Notes under the pieces: model-generated
What the model saw: only the letters and a program-made list of their open reading frames with translations
The model's database searches: none
Told to the model about the DNA's origin: nothing
Source of the DNA: Pseudomonas sp. Irchel 3H7
Lineage (GTDB): Bacteria; Pseudomonadota; Gammaproteobacteria; Pseudomonadales; Pseudomonadaceae
DNA: 64,000 nucleotides
Assembly (NCBI RefSeq): GCF_900187605.1
Contig: NZ_FYEA01000002.1
Span: 496,001-560,000 of the forward strand
Reading direction: 5' to 3'
Shown: positions 32,851 to 42,369 of the stretch, piece by piece
How the letters are laid out: every line of letters starts with the position of its first letter
How positions within the stretch are numbered: position 1 is the first letter of the stretch
Position numbers and translations under genes: made by a program

Positions 32851-35800
32851 GCCAGGGGCGCTTCAACCTTTCGGCCATCGCGGTTCGTGAGCGGGCGATC
32901 ACCGTGTTCCTGATCTTTCTGATTGCCGTTGCGGGGACGTTGTCGTTCTTTCAACTGGGACGTGCGGAGGATCCACCGTTTACGGTCAAACAGATGACGG
33001 TCATTACCGCGTGGCCCGGTGCGACTGCGCAAGAGATGCAGGATCAGGTCGCCGAACCCCTTGAAAAGCGCCTGCAAGAACTCAAGTGGTACGACCGCTC
33101 GGAAACCTACACTCGCCCTGGACTGGCGTTCACGATGGTGTCGTTGCTCGACAGCACGCCGCCGTCGCAAGTGCAGGAAGAGTTCTATCAAGCACGCAAG
33201 AAGCTCGACGATGAAGCCATCAGGCTGCCGGCCGGTGTTATCGGGCCGATGGTCAACGATGAGTTTTCCGACGTGACCTTCGCGCTGTTCGCCTTGAAAG
33301 CCAAGGGCGAGCCGCAGCGCTTACTGGTGCGTGATGCCGAAGCCATGCGCCAGCGTCTGCTGCATGTGCCGGGGGTGAAGAAGGTCAACATCATCGGTGA
33401 GCAAGCCGAGCGCATCTACGTTTCATTTTCCCATGACCGCTTGGCGACCCTCGGCCTGTCACCGCAGGACATCTTCGCCGCGCTGAACAGTCAGAACGTG
33501 CTGACGCCTGCCGGCTCCATCGAAACCAGTGGGCCGCAGGTGTTTCTGCGTCTCGACGGTGCTTTCGACAAGGTGCAGAAAATTCGCGATACGCCGGTCT
33601 CCGTGCAGGGCCGGACACTCAAGCTCTCTGATGTGGCCACGGTTGAACGCGGTTACGAAGACCCGGCGACTTTTGTTGTGCGCAATAACGGCGAAGACGC
33701 GCTGCTACTGGGTGTGGTGATGCGCGAGGGCTGGAACGGTCTCGATCTGGGTAAGGCGCTGGATGCGGAGACCGCGCGGATTAATGCGGAAATGCCATTG
33801 GGCATGACCCTCGCCAAAGTCACCGACCAGGCGGTCAATATCGACTCCGCTGTCGGCGAGTTCATGGTCAAGTTTTTTGTCGCGCTGCTGGTGGTCATGC
33901 TCGTGTGCTTTCTGAGTATGGGCTGGCGGGTCGGGGTGGTGGTCGCTGCCGCTGTGCCGTTGACCCTAGCGATCGTGTTCGTGGTGATGGCCGCCACCGG
34001 CAAGAACTTTGATCGCATTACCCTCGGGTCATTGATTCTCGCGCTCGGGCTGTTGGTCGATGACGCGATCATCGCCATTGAAATGATGGTGGTGAAAATG
34101 GAGGAAGGCTACGACCGCATCAAAGCGTCCGCGTATGCCTGGAGCCACACGGCGGCGCCGATGCTGTCCGGTACGTTGGTGACGGCAATCGGCTTTTTGC
34201 CCAACGGTTTCGCGCAGTCGACTGCCGGTGAGTACACCAGCAACATGTTCTGGATTGTCGGCATCGCGCTGATCGCGTCCTGGGTTGTCGCGGTGGCGTT
34301 CACCCCGTATCTGGGCGTGAAGTTGTTGCCGGACATCAAGAAGGTCGAAGGTGGCCACGCGGCGATCTACAATACGCCGAATTACAACCGTTTCCGCCGG
34401 CTGCTGACCGCGGTGATTGCTCGCAAATGGCTGGTGGCAGGTACGGTGGTCACGCTGTTTTTCGTTGCGGTTCCAGGCATGGGGCTGGTGAAGAAGCAGT
34501 TTTTTCCGACCTCTGACCGCCCCGAGGTGATGATCGAGGTGCAGATGCCCTACGGCACTTCGATCGAGCAGACCAGCGCCACGGCCGCCAAGGTCGAAGC
34601 CTGGTTGCAAAAGCAGGATGAGGCCAAAATCGTCACCGCCTATATCGGCCAGGGTGCGCCACGTTTCTTCCTGGCGATGGCGCCAGAACTGCCCGATCCT
34701 TCTTTTGCCAAAATCGTGGTGCTCACGGACAGTCAGGAAGCACGCGAAACCCTCAAGTTACGGCTGCGCGAAGCAGTTGCCGAAGGCCTAGCGCCGGAGG
34801 CCCGTGTCAGGGCCACGCAAATTGTCTTTGGTCCTTATTCGCCGTTCCCGGTTGCCTACCGGGTGATGGGGCCTGATCCGGCGAAGCTACGCGATATCGC
34901 CGAGCAGGTTCGCGGCGTGCTGAAAGACAGCCCGATGATGAGAACAGTGAACACTGACTGGGGACCGCTGACCCCGACCTTGCATTTCAGTCTCGATCAG
35001 GACCGCCTGCAAGCAGTGGGGCTGACCTCGAATGCGGTTGCCCAGCAACTGCAGTTCCTGCTGAGCGGAGTACCGATAACGGCGGTTCGCGAGGATATTC
35101 GTTCTGTGCAAGTCGTCGGGCGTGCGGCGGGCAATATCAGGCTCGACCCGGCGCAAATCAAAGGTTTCACCCTGGTCGGCGCGGCGGGACAACGCATCCC
35201 TTTGTCGCAGATCGGCGAGGTCGATGTGCGCATGGAGGATCCTATTCTGCGACGCCGTGACCGCACGCCAACCATCACCGTGCGTGGCGACATTGCCGAA
35301 GGTTTGCAGCCTCCGGATGTGTCGGGTGCGATCCTCAAGGAGTTGCAGCCGATCATCGAAACACTGCCTTCCGGTTACCGGATCGAGCAGGCGGGTGCCA
35401 TCGAGGAGTCCTGCAAAGCGGGCAAGGCAATCTTGCCCCTGCTGCCGATCATGATCGCCATGACGTTGCTGATCATCATGGTGCAGGTGCGTTCGATCGC
35501 GGCGATGATCATGGTCTTCCTCACCTCGCCGTTAGGCTTGATTGGAGTGGTGCCGACGCTGCTGATCTTCAATCAGCCGTTTGGCATCAATGCGCTGGTC
35601 GGGTTGATTGCGCTGTCGGGAATCCTGATGCGCAATACGCTGATTCTGATCGGGCAGATCCATCACAACACGCTGGAAGGACTGGACCCGTTCCACGCTG
35701 TGGTCGAAGCCACGGTGCAACGTGCGCGACCGGTCCTGCTGACGGCACTGGCGGCCATCCTGGCTTTCATTCCCCTGACACACTCGGTGTTCTGGGGCAC

Positions 35801-35936
35801 GCTGGCTTACACCCTGATTGGCGGCACATTCGTCGGCACCATCATGACGCTGGTGTTCCTGCCGGCGATGTATTCCATCTGGTTCAAGATCCGCCCTGAG
35901 CACAAGGTTCAGACTGAAACAGTCAGACTGGCGTAG
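32847..35936 (+). CDS. RND efflux pump, inner-membrane permease
   Basis: A 1029-residue protein with 12 membrane helices and two large periplasmic loops. The N-terminus is IAVRERAITVFLIFLIAVAG; the AWPGATAQEMQDQVAEPLE and GLLVDDAIIAIEMMVVKMEEG (helix 4 proton relay Asp pair) blocks are present, as is the repeated half (LIALSGILMRNTLILIGQIHHN). The FQLGRAEDPPF segment and the pump's length suit the TriC/MexK-like branch rather than MexB/AcrB. It exports toxic compounds of unknown type using proton motive force. Confidence 0.93.
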   Translation: MSQGRFNLSAIAVRERAITVFLIFLIAVAGTLSFFQLGRAEDPPFTVKQMTVITAWPGATAQEMQDQVAEPLEKRLQELKWYDRSETYTRPGLAFTMVSLLDSTPPSQVQEEFYQARKKLDDEAIRLPAGVIGPMVNDEFSDVTFALFALKAKGEPQRLLVRDAEAMRQRLLHVPGVKKVNIIGEQAERIYVSFSHDRLATLGLSPQDIFAALNSQNVLTPAGSIETSGPQVFLRLDGAFDKVQKIRDTPVSVQGRTLKLSDVATVERGYEDPATFVVRNNGEDALLLGVVMREGWNGLDLGKALDAETARINAEMPLGMTLAKVTDQAVNIDSAVGEFMVKFFVALLVVMLVCFLSMGWRVGVVVAAAVPLTLAIVFVVMAATGKNFDRITLGSLILALGLLVDDAIIAIEMMVVKMEEGYDRIKASAYAWSHTAAPMLSGTLVTAIGFLPNGFAQSTAGEYTSNMFWIVGIALIASWVVAVAFTPYLGVKLLPDIKKVEGGHAAIYNTPNYNRFRRLLTAVIARKWLVAGTVVTLFFVAVPGMGLVKKQFFPTSDRPEVMIEVQMPYGTSIEQTSATAAKVEAWLQKQDEAKIVTAYIGQGAPRFFLAMAPELPDPSFAKIVVLTDSQEARETLKLRLREAVAEGLAPEARVRATQIVFGPYSPFPVAYRVMGPDPAKLRDIAEQVRGVLKDSPMMRTVNTDWGPLTPTLHFSLDQDRLQAVGLTSNAVAQQLQFLLSGVPITAVREDIRSVQVVGRAAGNIRLDPAQIKGFTLVGAAGQRIPLSQIGEVDVRMEDPILRRRDRTPTITVRGDIAEGLQPPDVSGAILKELQPIIETLPSGYRIEQAGAIEESCKAGKAILPLLPIMIAMTLLIIMVQVRSIAAMIMVFLTSPLGLIGVVPTLLIFNQPFGINALVGLIALSGILMRNTLILIGQIHHNTLEGLDPFHAVVEATVQRARPVLLTALAAILAFIPLTHSVFWGTLAYTLIGGTFVGTIMTLVFLPAMYSIWFKIRPEHKVQTETVRLA

Positions 35937-35954
35937 TGACAACGCCTGCAATCG

Positions 35955-35974
35955 AGGCCCGCTTTGGCGGGCCT
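35955..35974 (+). terminator. Terminator of the RND operon
   Basis: AGGCCCGC (35955-35962) pairs with GCGGGCCT (35967-35974) over TTTG, followed by TGTTGT. It lies between convergent genes. Confidence 0.75.
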
Positions 35975-35987
35975 TGTTGTCCCCACG

Positions 35988-36902
35988 TCAAAGCGTGGTG
36001 ATCTGCCCATTGCGATCCAGCTCATACACCTTGTTGCCCTGCAATTTCTCCTTCAGCCACCGCTCGGCTTTACCCAGCGGCCGTTGCCGCGCCCAGAGCA
36101 AATCCACACCAATCTGCCAGTCGGTATGCGGATACGCCGAGAGCTGCAGTTCCACCAGTTCACCCTTGGCCAGTTCGCGTTGAACGAGCTGCCGGGGCAG
36201 GGTGGCCCAGCCGAGCCCGGCGCGGACCATTTCCAGTAACGCCAGATAGCTTTCCGCTTGCCACAACTGGGTCGAGCGCAGGTATTCGCTGCTCGGCAGT
36301 TTGCTTGCGTGGGCGCTGAAGGCCAGGCGGCGATGGACGTGCAGGTCGTCGAACGTGACGTTGTCGAGTTGCGCCAATGGGTGCTCGGGGTGGCAGACGT
36401 GCAGCATGATCAGTTTGCCCAGTTGCTGAAACGCCAGCTCCTTGGGATAGCCGGGCTGTGAGAACGCCACACCGAGTACCGCTTCGCCGCTGCTGACCAG
36501 TTCGCTAACGTCGCCGTAAACCGGATGGCGGATGATCAGGTCGACAAAGGGGAACGCGGCTTCGAAGGCTTTGAGCACCGGCATGATTGGCCCGTACGGC
36601 GTTTCAATGGCGAGCGTCAGGCTGGTTTCGACGTTGTCCGAAAGGCAATCGGCGTGGGCTTCGAAGGTCATGCAGCGTTCAAGCACGGCTTCGGCCTGCA
36701 CCAGCAGCTTGTGGCCGCTGGCAGTCAGAGCGGGGCTGCGGTTAGTGCGGTCGAACAGGTCGACCCCAAGGTCGGTTTCGAGGTTGGCAATCGCCGCGCT
36801 GATGGTCGATTGAGTCTTGCCCAGTTTGCGCCCGGCGGCGGAAAACGATCCGCTTTTGACCACTTGGACGAACATCAGCAGTTGATCGAGTGAGAAGCGC
36901 AA
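35988..36902 (-). CDS. LysR-family regulator beside nucleobase genes
   Basis: A 304-residue LysR protein: DNA-binding domain at residues 1-60 (LDQLLMFVQVVKSGSFSAAGRKLGKTQSTISAAIANLE), effector domain starting at TSLTLAIETPYG. The best start is TTG at 36900-36902, with GGGAG about 9 nt upstream; no ATG or GTG fits. It diverges from the nucleobase permease gene. CCATCG (36963-36968) and CGATGG (36976-36981) form an inverted pair in the gap and may be part of its site. Confidence 0.88.
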   Translation of the reverse strand: MRFSLDQLLMFVQVVKSGSFSAAGRKLGKTQSTISAAIANLETDLGVDLFDRTNRSPALTASGHKLLVQAEAVLERCMTFEAHADCLSDNVETSLTLAIETPYGPIMPVLKAFEAAFPFVDLIIRHPVYGDVSELVSSGEAVLGVAFSQPGYPKELAFQQLGKLIMLHVCHPEHPLAQLDNVTFDDLHVHRRLAFSAHASKLPSSEYLRSTQLWQAESYLALLEMVRAGLGWATLPRQLVQRELAKGELVELQLSAYPHTDWQIGVDLLWARQRPLGKAERWLKEKLQGNKVYELDRNGQITTL

Positions 36903-37117
36903 GCGGTGGACTCCCGGGTCGAGGATGGGGGTTTAAAGCAGATAACCAATGCCAGATTCGTGCCATCGAAAAAAGCGATGGTTGCTAATTTTGTTCATCG
37001 CAATAAACGTTCAACTATGGCCCCGCGTCAAACGATCTCCGGGGCGGATCCGACTTTCAAACGCCCCTGAGCATGCCCGCGATCTCAACAGATGCCGCAC
37101 CTTCAGGAGCGTGTGAA

Positions 37118-38449
37118 ATGACCCCACAACGCATTCATCCGGTGGACGAGGTTTTGCCACTGCGACAGTTGTTCACGTTTGGCTTGCAGCATGTTCTGGT
37201 GATGTACGCGGGAGCGGTGGCGGTGCCGCTGATTCTCGGCAGTGCGATGGGGCTGACCTCGGCGCAGGTGGTGTTGCTGATCAACGCCAACCTGTTGACC
37301 TCGGGTGTGGCGACGCTGATTCAAACTCTCGGTTTCTGGAAATTCGGCGCGCGCCTGCCGCTGATTCAGGGCTGCTCGTTCATTGCCTTGGCGCCGATGA
37401 TCATGATCGGCAAGGAATTCGGCCTCAGCCAGATCTTCGGGGCGGTGATTGCCGCGGGCTTTATCACCATTGCGCTAGCGCCAGTGTTCAGCCGCTTGCT
37501 ACGGTTTTTCCCGCCGGTGGTGATTGGCAGCCTGATCACCATTATCGGCATCTCGCTGATGCCGGCGGCGGCGATCTGGCTGGGCGGCGGCAATCCCGAC
37601 GCGGCGGATTTTGGCAATCCCGCCAACCTGTTACTGGGCTTGGCCACGGTCAGCGTGACGCTGGTGATCTACGCCAAATGCAAGGGCTTCCTCGGCAACC
37701 TCAGCGTGCTCATCGGCTTGTTTGTCGGCAGTCTGATCGCAGCGGCTTGCGGCATGACTCACTTCAATCGGGTCAGCGAAGCGGCGTGGTTTGAGCTGAG
37801 CGCGCCGATGGCATTCGGCGCGCCGGAATTCGCGCCGGTGCCGATTCTGATCATGACCCTGGCGATGCTGGTGATCATGGCCGAGACCACCGGCAACTGT
37901 CTGGCGATCGGTAAATTGACCGGCAAACCGACCACGCAACAAACCCTCGGCAACGCGTTTCGCGCCGACGGCTTGTCGACCATGCTCGGCGGTTTGTTCA
38001 ACAGCTTTCCCTACAACGCCTTCACTCAGAACACCGGTTTGATCGCGCTTTCCAACGTGAAAAGCCGCTTCGTCGTGGCCGCCGCCGGGGCAATCATGGT
38101 GCTGATGGGCCTGTTCCCCAAACTCGGCGCGTTGATCGCCGCCGTGCCGACGCCAGTGCTCGGTGGCTGCGCGATCGTGATGTTCGGCATGACCACGGTG
38201 GCGGGCATTCAAGAACTGTCACGGGTGCAATTCGAGGGGACGCGCAACGGCATCATCGTTGCGGTTTCGGTGAGTGTCGGGGTGCTGCCGATGTCCTTTC
38301 CGGCGCTGTTCGAACACGTCGGTCCGACGTTGAAACTGGTGCTCGACAGCGGGATTTTCCTCGGAGCGATCACCGCCATCGCCCTCAACATCCTGCTCAA
38401 CAACGAAAAAAAATCGACCGAAACCCTCGGCGCTGAACTGGCCGACTGA
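37118..38449 (+). CDS. NCS2-family xanthine/uric acid permease
   Basis: A 443-residue, 14-helix nucleobase:cation symporter-2. The N-terminal FGLQHVLVMYAGAVAVPLILG, IPL-type LIQGCSFIALAPMIMIG, and the helix 8 motif AETTGNCLAIG with NSFPYNAFTQNTGLIAL nearby are characteristic of the purine branch (XanP, UacT, PbuX). Exact purine not settled. Start at 37118 with AGGAG 8 nt upstream. It is followed 31 bp later by a deaminase gene, so the two likely form a purine uptake and salvage unit under the LysR regulator. Confidence 0.9.
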   Translation: MTPQRIHPVDEVLPLRQLFTFGLQHVLVMYAGAVAVPLILGSAMGLTSAQVVLLINANLLTSGVATLIQTLGFWKFGARLPLIQGCSFIALAPMIMIGKEFGLSQIFGAVIAAGFITIALAPVFSRLLRFFPPVVIGSLITIIGISLMPAAAIWLGGGNPDAADFGNPANLLLGLATVSVTLVIYAKCKGFLGNLSVLIGLFVGSLIAAACGMTHFNRVSEAAWFELSAPMAFGAPEFAPVPILIMTLAMLVIMAETTGNCLAIGKLTGKPTTQQTLGNAFRADGLSTMLGGLFNSFPYNAFTQNTGLIALSNVKSRFVVAAAGAIMVLMGLFPKLGALIAAVPTPVLGGCAIVMFGMTTVAGIQELSRVQFEGTRNGIIVAVSVSVGVLPMSFPALFEHVGPTLKLVLDSGIFLGAITAIALNILLNNEKKSTETLGAELAD

Positions 38450-38480
38450 CCTTTTGTTTTCCACTGCCCAGGAGTTACCC

Positions 38481-38990
38481 ATGAATCAATTCACTCAGCT
38501 CATCCCGGCTGGCGTCAGCGATCTGGATCTGGCGTTGTTGCGCCAGACCATCGCCTTGTCCGAGGCATCGAAACAACGTGGTCGCCATCCGTTCGCGGCA
38601 TTGGTGGCCGACCGCAACGGCAAGGTGATTGTCGAAGCGGGGAACAATTCGATGCCACCGGAAGGCGATCCGACTCAACATGCGGAGTTGGTGGCGGCAG
38701 CGGCGGCGGCAAAATTGCTGTCACCGCAAGAGCTGGAACTGTGCACGCTGTACACCAGCGCCGAACCTTGCTGCATGTGCGCCGGCGCGGTGTATTGGAC
38801 CGGAATCGGGCGAGTGGTTTATGCGTTGTCGGAGCATGCCTTGCTGGGATTGACGGGGGATCATCCGGAGAACCCGACGTTCTCGCTTCCGTGCCGCGAG
38901 GTGTTCGCCAAGGGGCAGCGTAAGGTCAGTGTGGTGGGGCCGATGCTGGAGGGGGAGGCGGCTGCACCGCATAAAGGCTTCTGGTCGTAA
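38481..38990 (+). CDS. Nucleoside/guanine deaminase family protein
   Basis: A 169-residue cytidine/deoxycytidylate deaminase-fold protein. The zinc ligands are visible as His67-Ala-Glu69 and PCCMC (Cys97, Cys100). HPFAALVAD near residue 36 and SMPPEGDPTQHAE fit the guanine deaminase/GuaD-like group rather than tRNA-specific TadA. CAGGAG precedes the ATG. Linked with the purine permease, it may deaminate an imported purine base. Other nucleoside analogues are possible. Confidence 0.82.
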   Translation: MNQFTQLIPAGVSDLDLALLRQTIALSEASKQRGRHPFAALVADRNGKVIVEAGNNSMPPEGDPTQHAELVAAAAAAKLLSPQELELCTLYTSAEPCCMCAGAVYWTGIGRVVYALSEHALLGLTGDHPENPTFSLPCREVFAKGQRKVSVVGPMLEGEAAAPHKGFWS

Positions 38991-39044
38991 ACTGCTGTCC
39001 GCGTCACAAGGTCCAGCGAGGCGGGGACGGTAAACGAGCTTGAA

Positions 39045-39070
39045 TGCCGCGCATTCTCGGATGCGCGGCA
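39045..39070. terminator. Perfect 10-bp stem-loop between convergent genes
   Basis: TGCCGCGCAT and ATGCGCGGCA flank a 6-nt loop midway between the deaminase and SMP-30-like genes. Likely a shared terminator. Confidence 0.65.
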
Positions 39071-39105
39071 ATTCTCACGAATCCATCGCGAGACGAACCG
39101 CGCTT

Positions 39106-40227
39106 TTACAACGCAAACGTAGTCCCGCGAGTATTCACAAACAGCGAATAGATCGAGTGACTACTGGCCATGAACAACCGATTGCCTTCGCGCCCCCCAA
39201 AGCACAAATTCGGGCAGCGCTCTGGCAGGGAAATGTGCCCGATGGCCTTGCCCTGCGGATTGAACACGCGCACGCCGTCGAGTTTTTCCAGGTCGGCCTT
39301 GGGATCACCATTGCCGCCCCAGCCGCACCACAGGTTGCCGGCTTCGTCGCATTTGATGCCGTCGATCGCGGCATAGTCCAGCCCTTCGATGTGCTTGCGG
39401 CGTTCGCCGAGTGTGCCATCGTCCTTCACCGCGATAGCCCAGATCAGGCGATTGGGCTTGGCGCGACCTTCAACGACGTACAGTGTTTTCTCATCGGGAG
39501 AAAAGCACAGGCCGTTGGGGCCGTTGAGGTCGTCGATGACCCGCGTAACTTTTTTAGTTTCGCCGTCGATGCGGTACACGGCGTGGGGTTGGCTCGGGGT
39601 GATTTTGTGGCCCTCGTAGTTGTTGCTGGTCTGGAAGGGCGGGTCGGTGAACCAGATCGATCCGTCACTTTTGCAGACGATGTCGTTGGGCGAGTTGAAG
39701 GGTTTGCCGTCGAAGCTGTCGGCCAGCACGGTGATCGTGCCATTGGCTTCGGTGCGCGTGACGCGCCGACCTTCGCTGGTGGTGGTGGAGCCTTCGCAGA
39801 CAATCAGCCGCCCTTGGCGATCCCGGCACATGCCGTTGGAAAAATTCGAATGTTCGCGGTACACGGTGAAGGTGTCGGTGATTTCGTCCCAGCGCATGAT
39901 GCGATTATTGGGAATGTCGCTGACCAACAAATAGCGGCCATCACCGACCCAGACCGGTCCTTCGGCCCAGCGCATACCGGTGGCAAGTTTTTCGACACTG
40001 GCGTTGAAAATACGCAGCTCAAGGAAGCTGTCGTCGAGGATGTGAATCAGCGGATCTGGGTAGCGCTGACTCAAGGGTTCGGCGGCCTCGGCGATCCGCG
40101 TCAGTGCGGTGCTGCCGACGGTGGCGAGCGTGGCGGAAACGGCGAGGGATTTTTTCAGGAAGCTGCGGCGGGTGTTGCCTTGCGCTCGGTCAGGGCTTTC
40201 AGGTCGAGCGGACAGGGATGAGTCCAT
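39106..40227 (-). CDS. Tat-exported SMP-30/gluconolactonase-like protein
   Basis: A 373-residue protein. A twin-arginine signal (NTRRSFLKKSLAVSATLA) at residues 18-35 predicts folded export. The rest is a six-bladed propeller with WAEGPVWVGDGRYLLVSDIPNNRIMRW, FNSPNDIVCKSDGSIWFTDPPF, NGPNGLCFSPDEKTLYV and DGIKCDEAGNLWCGWG, the metal-binding Glu/Asn/Asp pattern of SMP-30 lactonases. Probably a periplasmic sugar lactonase, substrate unknown. GGAGA precedes the ATG. It is not adjacent to gcd but could act on its product. Confidence 0.88.
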   Translation of the reverse strand: MDSSLSARPESPDRAQGNTRRSFLKKSLAVSATLATVGSTALTRIAEAAEPLSQRYPDPLIHILDDSFLELRIFNASVEKLATGMRWAEGPVWVGDGRYLLVSDIPNNRIMRWDEITDTFTVYREHSNFSNGMCRDRQGRLIVCEGSTTTSEGRRVTRTEANGTITVLADSFDGKPFNSPNDIVCKSDGSIWFTDPPFQTSNNYEGHKITPSQPHAVYRIDGETKKVTRVIDDLNGPNGLCFSPDEKTLYVVEGRAKPNRLIWAIAVKDDGTLGERRKHIEGLDYAAIDGIKCDEAGNLWCGWGGNGDPKADLEKLDGVRVFNPQGKAIGHISLPERCPNLCFGGREGNRLFMASSHSIYSLFVNTRGTTFAL

Positions 40228-40412
40228 GTAGCGATCTCCGTGGTTTTATTTTTATGTGGGAGACGTAGTAATACCTCGTGATAAGACATCGTACAAGTTG
40301 TTCGTTGCGCGACGCCAATGGGCGTAGGTAGCAGTGGAAGCCAGTAAGCATAATGGCCTCCACCTTAGAATTGGCAAGCGATAACGTCGTGTCCTGCGGG
40401 CAAGGACAGCTT

Positions 40413-41546
40413 TTAGTCAACCATCACCTCATCCAGTGCCTGCTCCAGCAGGCTGACCGTGCGTTCGACATTCTGTAGCTTCTCCAGTCCGAACAGCCCG
40501 AGGCGAAAGGTCTGGAAGTCGGCCGGCTCATCGCATTGCAGTGGCACGCCGGCGGCGATCTGCAGGCCGTGCTGGGCAAATTTCTTTCCGCTCTTGATGT
40601 CGGCATCATCGGTGTAACTCACCACCACACCTGGGGCCTGAAAGCCTTCTGCGGCGACGCTTTTGAAACCTCTGCCGGTCAACAACGCACGCACCCGATC
40701 ACCCAGCGCCTGTTGTTCATCGCGAACCTTGTCGAACCCGTACGCTTGTGTCTCTTTCATCACGTCGTTGAACCGCGCGAGTGAATCGCTGGGCATCGTC
40801 GCGTGATAGGCATGTCCGCCCTGTTCGTAGGCCCGCATGATTTGCAGCCACTTTTTCAGGTCGCAGGCGAAGCTGCTGCTTTGCGTGTGTTCGATACGCT
40901 CGAGCGCCCCAGCACTGAACATTACCAGGGCACAGCAAGGGGAGGCGCTCCAGCCTTTCTGCGGGGCGCTGATCAGCAGGTCGACGGCGCATTTGTGCAT
41001 ATCCACCCAAATCGTGCCGGAGGCGATGCAGTCCAGCACAAACAGACCACCCACCGCATGCACGGCGTCGCCAACGGCTCGCAGGTACTCGTCGGGCAGG
41101 AGGATCCCGGATGAAGTTTCAACGTGGGGGGCGAAGACCACTTTCGGCTTCTGCGCCGCGATGGCCGCCAGCACTTCGTCCAGCGGTGGCGGGGCGTAGG
41201 CTGCCTGGCGCCCCGTCTCGACCGGTCGGGCTTTGAGCACCGTGGTGGCCGCCGGAATATTGCCCATATCAAGGATCTGGCTCCAGCGATAACTGAACCA
41301 GCCGTTGCGTATCACCAGGCACTGCTGGCCGGTGGCGAACTGCCGCGCCACCGCTTCCATGCCGAATGTGCCGCTGCCCGGAACCACCGCTACCGCTTCG
41401 GCGTTGTAGACCTGTTTCAGGGTCGTGGAAATGTTCCTCATCACGCCTTGAAAGGACTGCGACATGTGATTGAGCGAGCGGTCGGTGTAGACCACGGAAT
41501 ACTCGACCAATCCCTCGGGATCGATGCTCGGATAGAGCTTGGACAT
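40413..41546 (-). CDS. Class V aminotransferase (alanine-glyoxylate/serine-pyruvate type)
   Basis: A 377-residue PLP enzyme. Lys197 in SAPQKGWS is the PLP lysine; the cofactor loop PGSGTFGMEAVARQF (residues 56-70) and Asp172 in FVLDCIASG are in place. The family moves an amino group from alanine, serine or 2-aminoethylphosphonate to glyoxylate or pyruvate. The N-terminal SLNHMSQSFQGVM replaces the usual GP-rich start, so it is a divergent member. AGGAG lies 5 nt before the ATG. No operon partner. Substrate unknown. Confidence 0.85.
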   Translation of the reverse strand: MSKLYPSIDPEGLVEYSVVYTDRSLNHMSQSFQGVMRNISTTLKQVYNAEAVAVVPGSGTFGMEAVARQFATGQQCLVIRNGWFSYRWSQILDMGNIPAATTVLKARPVETGRQAAYAPPPLDEVLAAIAAQKPKVVFAPHVETSSGILLPDEYLRAVGDAVHAVGGLFVLDCIASGTIWVDMHKCAVDLLISAPQKGWSASPCCALVMFSAGALERIEHTQSSSFACDLKKWLQIMRAYEQGGHAYHATMPSDSLARFNDVMKETQAYGFDKVRDEQQALGDRVRALLTGRGFKSVAAEGFQAPGVVVSYTDDADIKSGKKFAQHGLQIAAGVPLQCDEPADFQTFRLGLFGLEKLQNVERTVSLLEQALDEVMVD

Positions 41547-41673
41547 GGTGACTCCTTTGGCAGAGGGCTAAACATCATTGGCAAGCAAGTGTAGGCAAAG
41601 GGCAGGGAACAGCTCATTGAATTACGCAAATGAGGTTAGAGTGCTCAGCACTGTCTCAATCGTTGCGTGAACC

Positions 41674-42285
41674 ATGAAGCTGCCGCTGTTTATTTCTCTG
41701 GACGGGCCCAAGGGCACCGGCAAAACCACACTGCTGGAGGCCGTCACCGCCGCACTACGGGCAGACAAGCACAAAGTCATTCGGCTCTGCGAGAAAAAAA
41801 GCGATCCGTACCGCGGCGAAACCATGGCCTTGGTCAATCAACTCGCCAGACATCCCTCGCGGGATCTGGAGTGGGCGGTGTGTCAGCGCCTTGCGGATAG
41901 CCGTCGCTGGATTTCCCGGGAGGTACTGCCCAAACAGCCATTGAACAGCATCATCCTGATCGACCGCTGGTATCCGTCGGATGCCGCATTTCGCCATAGC
42001 GTGCCGTTTGCCGAGATTCTGCAGTTGAACATCGAGCGAGGCGTGCGCGTGCCGGATCTGCATGTCGGCGTTGTCACCGCGCCGGATATTTCATGGGCGA
42101 GGGCGACGGCACGATCGCGAGGCCTGGGAGGCACGGTGATCCAGAAACACGCAGAGCACGTCACCTGTAGCGAGATGTTCGAGCAGGCGGTTGTCGATAA
42201 CGGCTGGGTGTTGTGCCGTAACGAAGGAACCATCGAAGCCGCAACGACTCAGGTAGTTGCAGAGATCTATAAAGTGCTTGGCTGA
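41674..42285 (+). CDS. Thymidylate kinase-like P-loop protein
   Basis: A 203-residue protein with Walker A GPKGTGKTT at residues 11-19. LIDRWYPSDAAFRHSV is in the place of the DR-x motif of thymidylate kinases, and ATARSRGLGG lies in the lid region. Normal Tmk has a DRY-S-A-Y-Q motif, altered here, and the housekeeping tmk of Pseudomonas lies in another context. It may be a specialised nucleotide kinase or a non-canonical paralogue. Upstream is a 127-bp gap with GTGCTCAGCAC; downstream a Rieske gene follows after 84 bp. Confidence 0.7.
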   Translation: MKLPLFISLDGPKGTGKTTLLEAVTAALRADKHKVIRLCEKKSDPYRGETMALVNQLARHPSRDLEWAVCQRLADSRRWISREVLPKQPLNSIILIDRWYPSDAAFRHSVPFAEILQLNIERGVRVPDLHVGVVTAPDISWARATARSRGLGGTVIQKHAEHVTCSEMFEQAVVDNGWVLCRNEGTIEAATTQVVAEIYKVLG

Positions 42286-42369
42286 TTGTCGATGTGCAGG
42301 CGCTGGTTTAATTTGAATTTCAGGTTTCTCTGATCTGAGCTAACTGTACTGACGGATCACACGCCCCCC